Below are positions 35,270 to 46,286 of a stretch of 64,000 nt of DNA, one piece after another; the first letter of the stretch is position 1, and every line of letters begins with the position of its first letter. Location: the NCBI RefSeq assembly GCF_022965805.1, contig NC_133117.1:7960183-8024182 (forward strand). Reading direction: 5' to 3'. Below the pieces are notes generated by a model that was not told the DNA's origin, searched no databases, and saw only the letters and a program-made list of their open reading frames with translations. The position numbers and the translations under genes were made by a program. This DNA is from Primulina eburnea. Its lineage: Eukaryota > Streptophyta > Magnoliopsida > Lamiales > Gesneriaceae.

Positions 35270-35524
35270 TTACAGGGTATCATAGATGATATCAGCATCA
35301 TCGATCAACCAGCACTCTCTTATTGCATTAGCATGCTTCTGGAAGGAATCGATGCTACATTTCAATATCAATCGAAGCAACAGATTTGTTTGACTGTGGA
35401 CAATACAACTCCAGGAGTGTGATTCAAGGATCATTACGTAAAGAATGATATCCCCAAACTTCCTTCTGAACATTTCTTCGGCTCCTGGATCAAACTCTAA
35501 CTCTCTTTTATCTTGAGTTTTCAT
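35270..35524 (-). CDS. antisense ORF between pol and 3' ORF (S2)
   Basis: Minus-strand ATG at 35524 (MKTQDKRELEFDPGAEEMFRRKF) opens 84 codons ending DADIIYDTL. A TATA box lies 41-48 bp upstream, so the in-frame upstream extension to 35602 would include the promoter and I chose the inner ATG. The position matches the antisense ORF of S1. Similarity to S1 is limited to a short stretch (ECWLIDDADII against RC...DEVDIF), too weak to call homology by eye. Function unknown; may be a decayed remnant. Confidence 0.35.
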   Translation of the reverse strand: MKTQDKRELEFDPGAEEMFRRKFGDIILYVMILESHSWSCIVHSQTNLLLRLILKCSIDSFQKHANAIRECWLIDDADIIYDTL

Positions 35525-35564
35525 TTTAGATTGTGTATGTTTTATTTCGTCCAAGTTGTACAGG

Positions 35565-35572
35565 TATTTATA
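35565..35572 (-). promoter_or_regulatory. antisense TATA box (S2)
   Basis: Minus strand TATAAATA in the context TTCTATAAATACC, a textbook plant TATA box, placed to give a start site about 15 nt before the antisense ATG at 35524. Confidence 0.55.
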
Positions 35573-35599
35573 GAAGAAACAAAGACCCTTGCGACTGTT

Positions 35600-36106
35600 C
35601 ATTTCGACGGTTCAGATTGAAAGATTGACAAGAGTCACTTGTCGCATTAATGACCACTTATTAGTTGCATTTACCAAGGGGGAACAGTATCTTAGTCAGA
35701 CTAAGATTTTGACACCTTTTCAGAAAACAGATAGAATGTTTGTCTTTTCGATAAAACTACGAGTCTGCTGGTTTTGTCGAAGTGCTCAAATATTTCAGCA
35801 CCCTGAAACTTCCAGCAGACGTTATCATAAAACGACAATTCCGCTTCTAATTTCTTTTAGTAACCGTCTGGACAGCTCGCCTTTTTCAAATTTTTGAAAT
35901 CATTCGTATATCTGATAGTTTCTGCCAAATCTTTTCAAACACTCAACCAAAAACATACTGACACGTGTCTTTATGTTTATTTGACGGCTGTATATTTATT
36001 TTCAATTTCACCTTTTTCATCCTTACTGTTTCATAACTATTGTTATTCAGCTACTGCTTTCTCTTCATCATCTCTAACTACTATCTGATTCTATCCTCAT
36101 ACAGAA
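35600..36106. other. spacer of S2 before the 3' ORF
   Basis: Non-coding. Its last 100 bp (tctctaactactatctgattctatcc) is pyrimidine-rich before the ATG of the 3' ORF and could serve as leader or splice-acceptor region for a subgenomic RNA; no further evidence. Confidence 0.35.
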
Positions 36107-38853
36107 ATGGCCGGAGCATATATTCTCAACGCATATCAAGTAAATTTTGCTTCTGTTCTCAACGTCAAGGATGAGAATCTCGTCAAAATGTTTCAAGACA
36201 TTGAGAAATCAGGACTTAGAAAATTCCTGGAAGCACCAGCTGTTATCTACAAAAATGCTCTCCTGGAATTTTATGCTAAAGCGACAGTGCATGAAGGAAA
36301 AATTGTTCATTCTCAAGGAGATGCATCCATCTCCATTGATGCCACACTTTTGGGAGCCACCTTTCTCCTTCCACTCTCAGGTATTTCTGAACTATCCGAT
36401 ATCTCCAAGATAGATATGTCTATTGCGCTCAACTCTTTCTCAGCCTCTGGAGAAGAATTGTCTCCTTCTTGTCACAAGAAATTACTCAAAATAGAATATC
36501 AAATTCTGGCCGATATTGTGGCAAAAGCCATCTTAATCAAAGCCAGCACTTTCGACAAGTTGACTAAGGAGAAAGTTCAAGTGATGACTGCCATCACTAA
36601 GGGAATCAAAGTGGACTGGAGTCGTTTCCTCTTCAGAATCATGAAAGACATGGTTGTCAAGAAAAGTTTTGGATTCGTTGTTCAAATCAGCGCAATGCTC
36701 AAGGATGCTGGTTTCGCATCTACCAGTGATCAAGATGCTGCTTCAGTATCCATGATTGATGCTGAGAACGTACTCGTGTTAAGGCCTAAGCCAACATTGG
36801 CTGAATTTGTTGTCTTGAAAAAAGAGATCGGAGAAACTGCTTCTGAGGTTCAAAAACCTCAAAGGACAATTAAAAGGAAAAGAGTGATCATTTCGACTGA
36901 TTCGGACAAAACAACATCAGAAGAGTCTGCTACTGCTGTTCAACCACCCGTACCAACTCCAACCAAGAAGAAAGCTCGCACCGTTCTAAAGATCAAGAAG
37001 ACAGCAGCACTGTCTGAGATTGAGAAAGTACCTATCAGACAGGTATTTCCAGAAGTAGTTCCTTATGTTCGATCCACTGTTCCTACGTCTATACAAGCTA
37101 ATGCATCTATTCCAGCACCATCTACTGCTGCTGCTTTCAAGCCATCGTCTGGAATAGTAATTCGAGATTCAACAAGCGGGTCTTCTGCATTCCGACCTAT
37201 TTTGCCTATTTCATCATCAGATAAAGGCCAAGGAAAAATGATCGAAGAACCACCAGTTTTTGGACTCAAAACTTTCGATGAATGGCACACGGTCCGACTC
37301 TTCCATTATTTTGCCTACTTCAAGACAAAAGGAACCTATGCAAAAATGTTGAATGCAGAGAAGAAAATTTTTCAGCTTGCAAAAACTGAAAATATCATCG
37401 AGGTCCTGCGCAGAAGGAGTTTTATCCTCGATCAGCTGAAGTGTCAGAAGCTAGAATCGGTTCTGAAAGTTCTTGAATCGAATTTTGATCATGCTGTTCC
37501 TACTGTTGTTCAGGATCAAAACGTTATTCTGATTCTTTCTGACAAGTTAAAACAGATGCGTGAGCAACTTCTTGCTCAAGAACAGGGTTTTGGCGAACCC
37601 ATTGTATATCACGTCGGCCTTGTTCCAGACTTTCATCAGGTTCAGACAGTTGAGGAAAGGAATGCAGCCTCACCAAAGGCTTCTGCTCTCAGTACTCCTG
37701 CTTCTCCAACAAGGCCCATTCCGTGTCGTCTCTGTTATCTGTACATGAACTGGCTTCGGTTGAAGAAGTCATTGAGTCGATTGTTCCAACGGTTTCTACC
37801 ACTCAGGAAGCAGCACCGGCTACTTCATTGCCACCCTCTCCTTCTCCGACTCCAGTGCAACATATGGCAGAACCAGATGCTACATCTCTCTTGCCAAATT
37901 TAGAGAAATTTTCTGCTGCTCATCAAGCAGAAATGCATATTCTTCTGAATCAGCCTTCTGCACCTTCAACTGCAGAACCATCAGACTCACCTGCTGTCAT
38001 TGCACCAACGGAAGAGAATTTGGCCTCTGACTTGGCCGTTCCTGCTGAAGAAATTGCTCCTTCCCTAGTTGCTGTTGAACCCAATGTCTCTACTCTTCCA
38101 GAAGAAAGCTCAGCAGACCCTGGTCCTTCTAATGCTTTGATGGACACTAATCTCGTTTCTACTGCATTGACTATCTCTCATCCTGTTCTGACTCAGACGA
38201 ACTCTCGTCTTGCTGAGATTAGGCAACGCATGCTTGTGCGAACCCCCTCCCCTGAATCAGATGCATTCAACCTGGAATTTCAAATTGACGCTCTGCAACG
38301 GGCACTCAACAACGTGTCAGATTTAGTCAAATGAATGTCCTGTGAAAGAATTTCAGAGTTCAGTGGTGCTCAATCTTTCAGAGAACGAATGGGCAAACAC
38401 ATCTATAACACGGCGGAAACCATGGACAAGATGTATGCTGAGACCATCGTTTTCAGACAGGCTATATCGAGAAATCACAGTAACATCATGCTTGCTCAAA
38501 CTGATATACTCAACTGAATCACCGAGCATGATGATCTCTTTCGATCATTTTCCACTTCCTTGGAACTTATGGATGCCAAGATTGATTCACAAAATCAATC
38601 TCTCACTACACTGAATGATCACATCTCTTCTCAAACTCCGTATCTGGAGATGCTAACCAATGGCATTCAGAATCTATCTGGAAGAATGAATGATCTCTTC
38701 GCCCATGTAGTTGCCGTTGATGCCAAAAAGGGGGAAGATAGGAGAGATCCAGCAGAAGCTAGGCAATCAGAAGCTGAAGCTGAACCTTCAGACAGAAGAC
38801 TTAAAGATCCTCAGAATGAAGAATTCATCTACAGGGATATTGAAAATGATTGA
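36107..38853 (+). pseudogene. long 3' (env-position) ORF of S2
   Basis: ATG at 36107 (MAGAYILNAYQVNFASVLNVK) opens about 540 codons. A frameshift near 37720 moves to the frame 37723-38853, which has two TGA stops at 38332-38334 and 38515-38517, so the original protein had about 910 residues. N-terminal 190 residues form a globular region homologous to S1 (LLEFYAKATVHEG, ATFLLPLSGI, EYQILADIVAKAIL). A Lys-rich segment (KRKRVII, KKKARTVLKIKK) could be a nuclear signal. The centre is Pro/Ser/Ala-rich. The C-terminus is coiled-coil and ends acidic (YRDIEND). No signal peptide or membrane helix is visible. The position matches the env-like gene of Sireviruses, but the features suggest a nuclear or structural role. 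Confidence 0.75.
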
Positions 38854-38949
38854 TTATTTACTTTGATACTTTATTGACATTATCCTTTTGCTTAATGATT
38901 ATCTGCTTTATTTATCGCTTTTATACTGTTTAGGTTTTGGCATCACTAC

Positions 38950-38960
38950 AAAGGGGGAAA
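38950..38960 (+). other. polypurine tract of S2
   Basis: aaagggggaaa, one base before the 3' LTR. Confidence 0.92.
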
Positions 38961-38961
38961 T

Positions 38962-39960
38962 TGTTAGACATGAATTTTATTGTGGCGATGTTAACTAAAA
39001 CCAGCAGACCAGAATAGTAGACTCACTTGTCAGAAGCTACTGGTCTAATAAAACTAAAGCAGTAGAAAGGATAGAAATACAGAACCAGTAGAAGACGTTA
39101 CTTTAATTGTTACCGTTAAAGTTCCTAGTACTAGTATTAATTGCAGCATTAAATACTATACGTAGTCATTTAATGCACTTTACCCAGTTAAGTATAAAAC
39201 AAGACTGATTGTTTTATAGCTTTTCTGCAGGAACCTCTTTTGGTAATAAAGCTGATTGTATCAGTTATCTGGAGACATCCTCTGATTGTGAACGTTGAAC
39301 TCAGTCGATTATATATACATGGATCAAATCCTTATACGATACGACACTTCGCTTAACATCATTTTTCAAGGATCAAAACTATTTTCACTGATCAGACAAT
39401 CTCGAAATTCCTTGAGTACTTAGAGTTCAACACAAAGAAAAGTAGCACACGCTTCATAGCTAATATCTGATCTTTTGAAGATCATAATGTGCTACTGATT
39501 CTTACACTCTTCACAATCTTTACATCACTTATACTTTATCAGGAAGAGTTTGTAATCTGAAAAGAGTCTTTTCAGAACTTTGTGTATCACATTATTTGTG
39601 AGTTGAGTAACTAAGAGTTTCAATAGGCTGAGGTGTAAGTCCTTCTGAAGTGGGTGTGTACAAAAGTTGTACTGTAATTTCCAAAGTCTTTTAGTTATAC
39701 CTTCTGGAAACAGAAGAAGGGGAGACGTAGAAGATTTTATCTTCGAACTTCCATAAACAACTGCTGCCTACTGTTTTTATTGTCTTTCTATTACCTCATC
39801 AAATTGTTTCCGCACGTTTTATTGTAATCTAGGTGAAGATATACGTACAAGATAAACTACTATCTCTAACATGATTTTAGTACCCCATCAGCAGACGAAA
39901 GAAAAACGAGTAGAGTTTATTCACCCTCCCCCCCTCTAAACTCAACTTCGATCCTCAACA
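38962..39960 (+). repeat. 3' LTR of S2
   Basis: TGTTAGACATG to CCTCAACA, 999 bp; nearly identical to the 5' LTR, the extra length being C residues near 39926. Confidence 0.95.
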
Positions 39961-39965
39961 TTATT

Positions 39966-40105
39966 TACCAAAGGTATAATTCTTTAACATCCTACGAATG
40001 TTTATTTTTAAAACCATACGAGTGCTCAAAAATATCTTGAATGTCAAGATCTAAAAATTTTAAAACTTCCGCTGCGTTTGGGCACGAGAAAACCGAGATC
40101 CAACA
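39966..40105 (+). repeat. right part of the LTR split by S2
   Basis: Continuation of the LTR at 26743-28637, ending GAGATCCAACA at 40105. Confidence 0.6.
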
Positions 40106-41399
40106 TGTTGTTGATAAAACGACAAACAACCAACCTTGCGATAATAATATTCTTGACCGAAATATCAAATTATATCTGATTTAACATTTGACAAAATATA
40201 AGATAGCTGAATTAATTATTGATCATTGAATCCGATCAAAGTGACAAGTACAATAATGTTTGACCATATCAATGTTATCTATATAGAGAGCTATCAAAAC
40301 GTTGCTTTTGGGTTGTCGTGTACTTTGAAATATTTTATTTTCATTGTTATCAGCTGTTATAATTTTAGATAAAATGATAAATGTTCGATCCGACAGATTT
40401 TGTTTCAGTGTTCCTAGGGGGATAATAATTGAAGTCGACCCTACCCACAAACCCAATGTCAGTCGACAAGAAAAATATTGTATTAGATTTGGGGGTTTTC
40501 GGGTCCAAGAAAGATCAGGTTGGAACCAAAATCTGACTCGGAAAAAATATCGGGTTCGGTTGGGTTTAAATTGATCCCTGTTGACATAAATTGAGAATCT
40601 GGTCACCCATCAACCCTACCCATTATAATGTTTTCAAGGTTTGACTCATACAAAAAACTGTAAAATGATGGAGAAGGGGAGTTTCAAATTTGAAAGTTAC
40701 TTTCTATTTTTTGAACATTTTTTGTTGTATATTTATCATAAATTTTCATATTATAATATTTATTTTTTGAACTATTGAATTTTCTAAACAATTGTTTCTT
40801 TTTTGTGTTACACTCTTAAATTTAAATATTTAAAACACTTGAGCATAATTACCAAATTCTTGAGAGATTTTGTTATTATGTGTTTGATTTTTTATTTTAT
40901 TGTTTTGTTAAATAAAAAAGAATAATCTTGCATAGCAAAAAATGGATTTGGTTGGTCTGGTTGTCTCGAGTTCAGGATGAGAATTTGTTTTAATACTACT
41001 GCTTCAATCCCACCGAATTGAGACCCCTAAGTTGTCCTGACATTAGTTACATCAGAGATATTGTAAAAATGGATGAGTTAAGTGCATGCACTACAAAATG
41101 AAATCCCGATATTACTTAAAACTCCTCATGACTATTAACTCTTTGTATTTTCAACTCTGAGGCACACATACTCTTGCAAACAGATACAAACAAAGGTGTG
41201 TGTGCATAATATTTAAAAATAGATGGATGAGAGTACTCAGGATTTGAAAACACGAGAATTCCATAGATTTTTTTTCTTCATAAGAGGTGTTTTTAGCAGT
41301 TTCGGGTAATGGAGTAGTAGAGGCGATTAACGCAAATTGGATTTTGTTGTTTGGTTAATATTATGAAATTTAAACCTTAAAATGGAATCAATCTCGTAG
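40106..41399. other. intergenic, unassigned
   Basis: AT-rich DNA. It holds a cgggtt-rich stretch at about 40497-40570 and no recognisable gene, terminal repeat or RNA. Short frames on both strands lack domains. Confidence 0.4.
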
Positions 41400-43080
41400 T
41401 CTACTATTTTAAAAAAGAATCTCGAACATACTACCAAAGTTTGACAATCAACAACGTACAAAAAGATTCAAACACATTTAAGAATGTTGTTTCAACCCAT
41501 GTCTCAAAACTCATATTATGCGAAAGAAATGCAAGGTCCTTGGGTTTTAACGTGCACCCCTAACCCAGCCTACTCAGTCTTCAGCGCCTCTAGTATCCTC
41601 ATCAACATGATCACCTGCATAAATCACACCTAGTGAGTGTAAAGACTCAACACATCTGAACCGTTATAACAAGTACATATACATATCATGCAACAGTGAA
41701 AAGTACTGTAAACAAAGTAACTTTCATGATCTTTCAAAACATGAACAAAAACGTAAACATATTCATATCAAATCATGTCTTATCGTTACATCATATACAT
41801 ATTATTTTCATTAATTAAATTCATATCATTAGTTGTGATTTTCGTATCAGCTCTAAATCGATGGATCTATCTACGTATAATCGCAGTACCCGACGGCGGA
41901 GATATCAGCGACAGTTTTACCCATCCACTGAGCCTTGGCATTGTATGTTCGTGTTTGTGTTAGTCACAACCAACTCATCTCCTTTAAAAACATGACATCA
42001 TATTTATCACTTGTAAAATTCATGCGTATATATACATTTTCTTAAAACCAAACATGCCACGTATTTTCCAGCATAATCATAAAATTCACGTTCATAAATA
42101 ACATATACATTTTAAATATGCATTATCAGTTATCAGGGCGCTTCCAGGACTGCTAACTCGACCCCGATGCAAAATGATCATTTTGCCCCTGGAAACCCTA
42201 GTTGACCATTTTACCCCTGAACCTCAAATTTCAACCCGAAGCCAACCAAACTGATCAAAACACGTCAAAATATATTTATAATAATTTCCTAGATGTAAAC
42301 GCGAGCGAATGCATTAATTTCTATAATTCGTTGTAAAACTTGGATCGAGGTCCCGGTTTTGATCCGAATTAATCTGAAACTCAACCAAATATTTCCAAAC
42401 CTAAACCATGACTTAACAACACCTAACTAAGACTCGAAAACCCAAGTTCAGACCACACGAACGAAACCCCCTTGAAAGCCGCTGGTATTTTCTGCATGTA
42501 AGAATATTCGAACCCTAGTGTACCTAGCCCCCAAATCTCAACCTTAGGCCCGAAACCAACGTGACTAGCCCTTGGCCAACTATCCTATGACCATGATCAA
42601 GCCATGAACTCCCTCTTGGACAAACAAAACCCACGCCTACAGCCTCTACATGTCGGATTGCTCAGCTCGTCCAATAATCAACCTAACTCGCCACATATCA
42701 ACTCCAACCTAGCGTCCAGTAGCTCATGGACCCATTCCCAGCCTTGACACGTACCCACCAGGGTCTGAACCACAGCCTGGACAGAGCCTATGCACGCTTC
42801 TCTCATCCCTTTCACCCGATCTAGCCATATCAAGCCCTAACACTAGACAAAACCCATCGGCCCTTGCATGAACCGATCCCAAAGCCTATATTCACTCCTA
42901 GACACTTTCCAACCTGATGTAACACAACCCCTACACCAAAGGCTAGCAGCCACTTACACATAAGCAAGGAAACGTAAGCTTCATGTCAAATAATATGCAT
43001 ATATTTGTGTAAAAATCATGTAAATCAAATGCAAAATTATATATCTATGTAGTCCATTAAAAACACATATCATAATGTGA
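41400..43080 (-). repeat. degenerate gypsy LTR remnant, antisense
   Basis: The stretch at 41560-41700 (cacccctaac, catgatcacctgca, ctagtgagtgtaaagactcaacac) matches the solo LTR near 13430-13520, and catccactgagc near 41920 recalls the T1 LTR. The rest is C-rich on the plus strand, as is usual in these LTRs. No clean ends are visible, so coordinates are approximate. Confidence 0.5.
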
Positions 43081-43238
43081 TTTATGAGAAAAAGAGGTAT
43101 AGAGCGTGTCTTTGCATATTTACGAATAAGTAGACTGGTTTGGCAATTATGTACTTTTGAGGCTTGTTGTGTTTGTAATTATGCGATTGTGAGACAACAT
43201 CTGTTCCATACGCCTTGGTCTCAGAGCATAACAGTTAG

Positions 43239-43250
43239 TGGTATCAGAGC
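43239..43250 (+). other. primer binding site of the gypsy remnant
   Basis: TGGTATCAGAGC, exact initiator tRNA-Met complement, five bases after the LTR end. Confidence 0.8.
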
Positions 43251-43299
43251 CAATCAGGTTCATAATACGATTGGCAGAAATTGTGCAAATTTGCGCAAG

Positions 43300-43530
43300 A
43301 CAAAAACTTCAGCGCCTATAATTCAAGCACCAGGCATTTAAGCACCAATGACGAGCACATAATTTTGTGAAAGTGCGCCGATCAAGCGCCTTAACGCCAT
43401 AAATTCGAGCTACAGGAGCCTCAACACAAGAAATTCAAGGAACAGGCCCTCAACGTCATCAGGAGGCACCTCAGCGCAAGAAATTTGAGGCATTGGCGCC
43501 TCGACGCCACTTTACAGGCCCCTGAGAGCC
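43300..43530. repeat. GCGCC-containing imperfect tandem repeat
   Basis: Several copies of a roughly 30-bp unit built on gcgcctcaacgcaagaaattc with substitutions, in the leader of the gypsy remnant. Confidence 0.6.
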
Positions 43531-44200
43531 TATGTTGCATTCCAATTTTTAAAATATTGTATCACCCATAACTTTGCGTAGGAACACGTAATTCATTTTC
43601 GTAAAATGTTCCAAAAACATCATGACACAAGCTTTCAATCCATATCAAAATTTCCAAACTTTTTATTTTGTAAATTTCTCGAAAATCTCTTTCGGCCCTT
43701 GTATTGCATGGAAATAGTTAAAATTTCTTGATTGATTCTACTTTCAGTCCATTTCAGTTTAGACCATTTTTTATCATCGACTCTGACAAAGATTTCCTAT
43801 CTAATTTTTTATGATTAAAATCTTTTGAATTATACGCTTTCATTCTAAATTGAAATCAATAAAAATTAATTTAATCTCTTCATTGATTGATTTCATGTTT
43901 GAGCCACTGTGGTTTCACATTTCTCTACCTATTTTCGGAAATAACTTAGAAGTGTTCATGCATGTAAGAAATGGCCGAAAGACCTCATTGCAATCACCAC
44001 AACCTAGGATACGCGATAACAGTATCAACAATAAGGAGGACGCGCCACCACCTCCACCAACATTTAACCAGAATCAAGCGAATCTAATGGTTATAGCCGC
44101 TATAGTGGCAACGAAGCTCTAGGATTGATGCCCTCAAACATCAATCAGCCACCACCTCTTCCCCCACCTCAAAATGGGATCCATTATCACTACGAATCCG

Positions 44201-44744
44201 ACAGGCTCGCAATAATTTTAATTTTGTTATCATATTTCACATTGTTGTCATTTCCAACGTGTTTAATTGATTCAATTTTGTGTTATTTTGTTGTAGGAGG
44301 AATTTTTGTGATCTTGGGATAAATACGAGCTAAGAAGGTGATTTTATATCATAAGTAAAGTTGTCAATATGAATTTGTGGAGAATTTGAAGCAGAATATT
44401 TAGAAGTGGATTTTCACAATGCGTGATCACGCCTAGTGAATATTCTTCAGCTGTGCAGAATTTGAAATTCGAAAATTGCAAAGAAAATAAAAGATTTTAG
44501 ACTCCTAATTATGGTGTTTGACTTGTGAAAATTATTTGAAGAAATATTTTGTTATTGTGAGAAATAAATATTAGATAGAGTTTTATTCTATAAAAACTCT
44601 ATACTCCCTTTTGTTATTTTTTTACAACTAGGGTTTATTTAGTTGATGAGCTTTTTTCCTTGGCCCCGTAAAAAATCATCTATACGTACAAAAGAAAAGA
44701 GGGAGGCGCACACAATTGAAGGAGAATTCTCTCTTCTCCCTTAC
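44201..44744. other. unassigned stretch with TATA-like box
   Basis: Contains tctataaaaactctatac near 44588-44605 and, about 45 bp further, ctagggtttatttag. It looks like a promoter and leader of an LTR or other element but has no definable ends and no downstream ORF. Confidence 0.35.
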
Positions 44745-44878
44745 TATAATGCCCAAGAATTTGATTACCGTAATCTGAGATGATTTATTGATTATGAATG
44801 GATATGAGTATAGTTGGACCGCTCCGAGACCAAATTGGTTAAAACATATGAGTTATGTGATTTTCGGGCAGAACCTGT

Positions 44879-45057
44879 GGCGCCCGAGCGGTAGAATGTT
44901 ACCGCCCGAGCGCCAATGTGTGATAAGGAAATGCTCGGACAGAAAGTATGGCGCCCGAGCGGTAGAATATTACCGCCCGAGCGCCAATGGATAACTATCC
45001 AAATAACCGAACAGAGTGTTCGGCGCCCGAGCGGTAAAGATTAACCGCCCGAGCGCC
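44879..45057. repeat. GC-rich hairpin array, three 36-bp units
   Basis: Units at 44879-44914, 44950-44985 and 45022-45057 (steps 71 and 72 bp). Each has arms GGCGCCCGAGCGGTA and TACCGCCCGAGCGCC around a 6-bp A/T-rich centre, with the decamer CGCCCGAGCG repeated directly. The last unit ends about 55 bp before an alternating TA tract that may be the promoter. Confidence 0.92.
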
Positions 45058-45920
45058 GACTGAAGTTCATGAAAAAGAAACACATTTCTCTAGCCATGCA
45101 AGTAGATGTGTGTATATATATATATACACACACGAATATAGTCTTCAGAAGTAAAGAAACGAGAAGAACAATCGAGAAAAGGTTTCTGGAAAAGGGTTGA
45201 AAATCCTTACGCCTTTTGTGAGAAATCCGTCCGTCTCATTTTGAATCCGACTTCGGTATCGAGTTCCTATCGACGTAGGCTATAACTGGACGTAAGTTTT
45301 ACTACGTTTTGACATGCTTTGAAATTATGATATTGTCAGAATTGAATGGAACTCATATATGTTGTTCTTGAAATATTAGACATCATAGAATCGAAGTCAG
45401 ATTAAGAAACGGACTGATTATGGAATTGTTATGATTTTCGGAATAGTTTTGGAATCAATTGATATCAGAATTGAATTGTTATCGAGTACGAGATGTTGGG
45501 ATTGATATCTGACTGATATAATATGGCTGGATATATTGAGATTATGCCGTTATGTTGTTGAAACAGAATTTGATTGAATTCTGTTTATATCCAGTATTGA
45601 TTTGAACGGGTATTGATAGTATACTCCTCGATATTGTTCTTGTCAGATTGAGTAACAGATTTGGGTTCGAGACTTCGACAGAGCCAAAGTATCAGAAAGA
45701 AAGGTATAAATTAATGTTGAGTTGTGATTGCACAACTCGAGTGAGGTTTGACTCGAGTCTCCCTAAATCACATACTTTATTTTATTGCATTGATATTTTC
45801 AATTGATGAGACTTATGACTGTAGTCTATTGATTTATCGCAAATGTATGATGCGATTGATGTTTGTAGGCTATTGATTCATAGCCACTGCATGTATTGAT
45901 CACTGAGTTGTTGAGTCATG

Positions 45921-46094
45921 GGCTGATTCGCCTAGTCATCGGCTGATTCGTCTGGTTATGGACTGATTCGTCTAAACTTAAGCTGATTCGGTTAATTACA
46001 GGCTGAGTTGTCTGATTATTGGCTGATTCGCCTAATTACCGGCTGATTCATCGGGTTATTGACTGAGTCGTCAATTCTGCGGCTGATTCGCCCA
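45921..46094. repeat. 20-bp minisatellite in the LTR
   Basis: Nearly nine units in exact 20-bp register starting at 45921, 45941, 45961 and so on to 46081, consensus ggctgattcgcctaattayc. Some units read gactgagtcg. Confidence 0.95.
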
Positions 46095-46202
46095 GACCCT
46101 GATATATGAATTATATCGATGCCGTTTAGGGATTGATTCATTCCTATCGACTGAGATTCGATATAATTACATATATCCAGACATCGGGATCCCTAGGTTA
46201 GA

Positions 46203-46286
46203 GTTGAGTCGAGTCTGAGACGACGCGTCAGTTGAGTCGAGTTTGAGACGACGCGTCGGTTGAGTTGAGTCTGATACGACATGTTG
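46203..46286. repeat. 28-bp triplication in the LTR
   Basis: Three copies at 46203, 46231 and 46259 of a unit beginning gttgagtcgagtctgagacg; the third is the most diverged. Confidence 0.9.

Larger units (their letters stand above)
28638..39960 (+). mobile_element. complete young Sirevirus-type copia element S2
   Basis: LTRs 28638-29631 and 38962-39960, TG...CA ends, and a perfect TTATT target duplication at 28633-28637 and 39961-39965. Internal order: primer site, gag, protease, integrase, RT, RNase H, antisense ORF, long 3' ORF, polypurine tract. By eye the LTRs differ at about 17 positions plus a 5-bp C-rich indel over 994 bp, near 1.7 percent, indicating a recent insertion. Despite this, gag-pol has four stops and a frameshift, so this copy is not autonomous unless supplied in trans. 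Length 11.3 kb. Confidence 0.95.
43081..44200 (+). mobile_element. gypsy remnant: LTR end, primer site, gag start
   Basis: A sense LTR ends GCATAACA at 43233, followed by TGGTATCAGAGC at 43239-43250 (initiator tRNA-Met site). About 700 bp later, 43956-44195 resembles the N-terminus of a gypsy Gag: DAPPPPPTFNQNQANLMVIAA, then after a frame break QPPPLPPPQNGIHYHYES. The similarity stops near 44195 and no pol follows. Old, truncated copy. Confidence 0.6.

Noticed and set aside
36107..38853. Calling the 3' ORF a true envelope gene
   Set aside because: No signal peptide, membrane segment or fusion feature is visible; position alone is not enough.
42400..42960. Pro/Thr-rich frames suggesting a protein gene
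   Set aside because: C-rich plus strand of an antisense LTR remnant; frames are short and broken.
44589..44600. TATA-like box as a host gene promoter
   Set aside because: No ORF follows; a gypsy LTR begins at 44745. Probably part of an unrecognised element.
45921..46094. CRISPR-like regular 20-bp repeat
   Set aside because: Head-to-tail minisatellite with no unique spacers, in a plant LTR.
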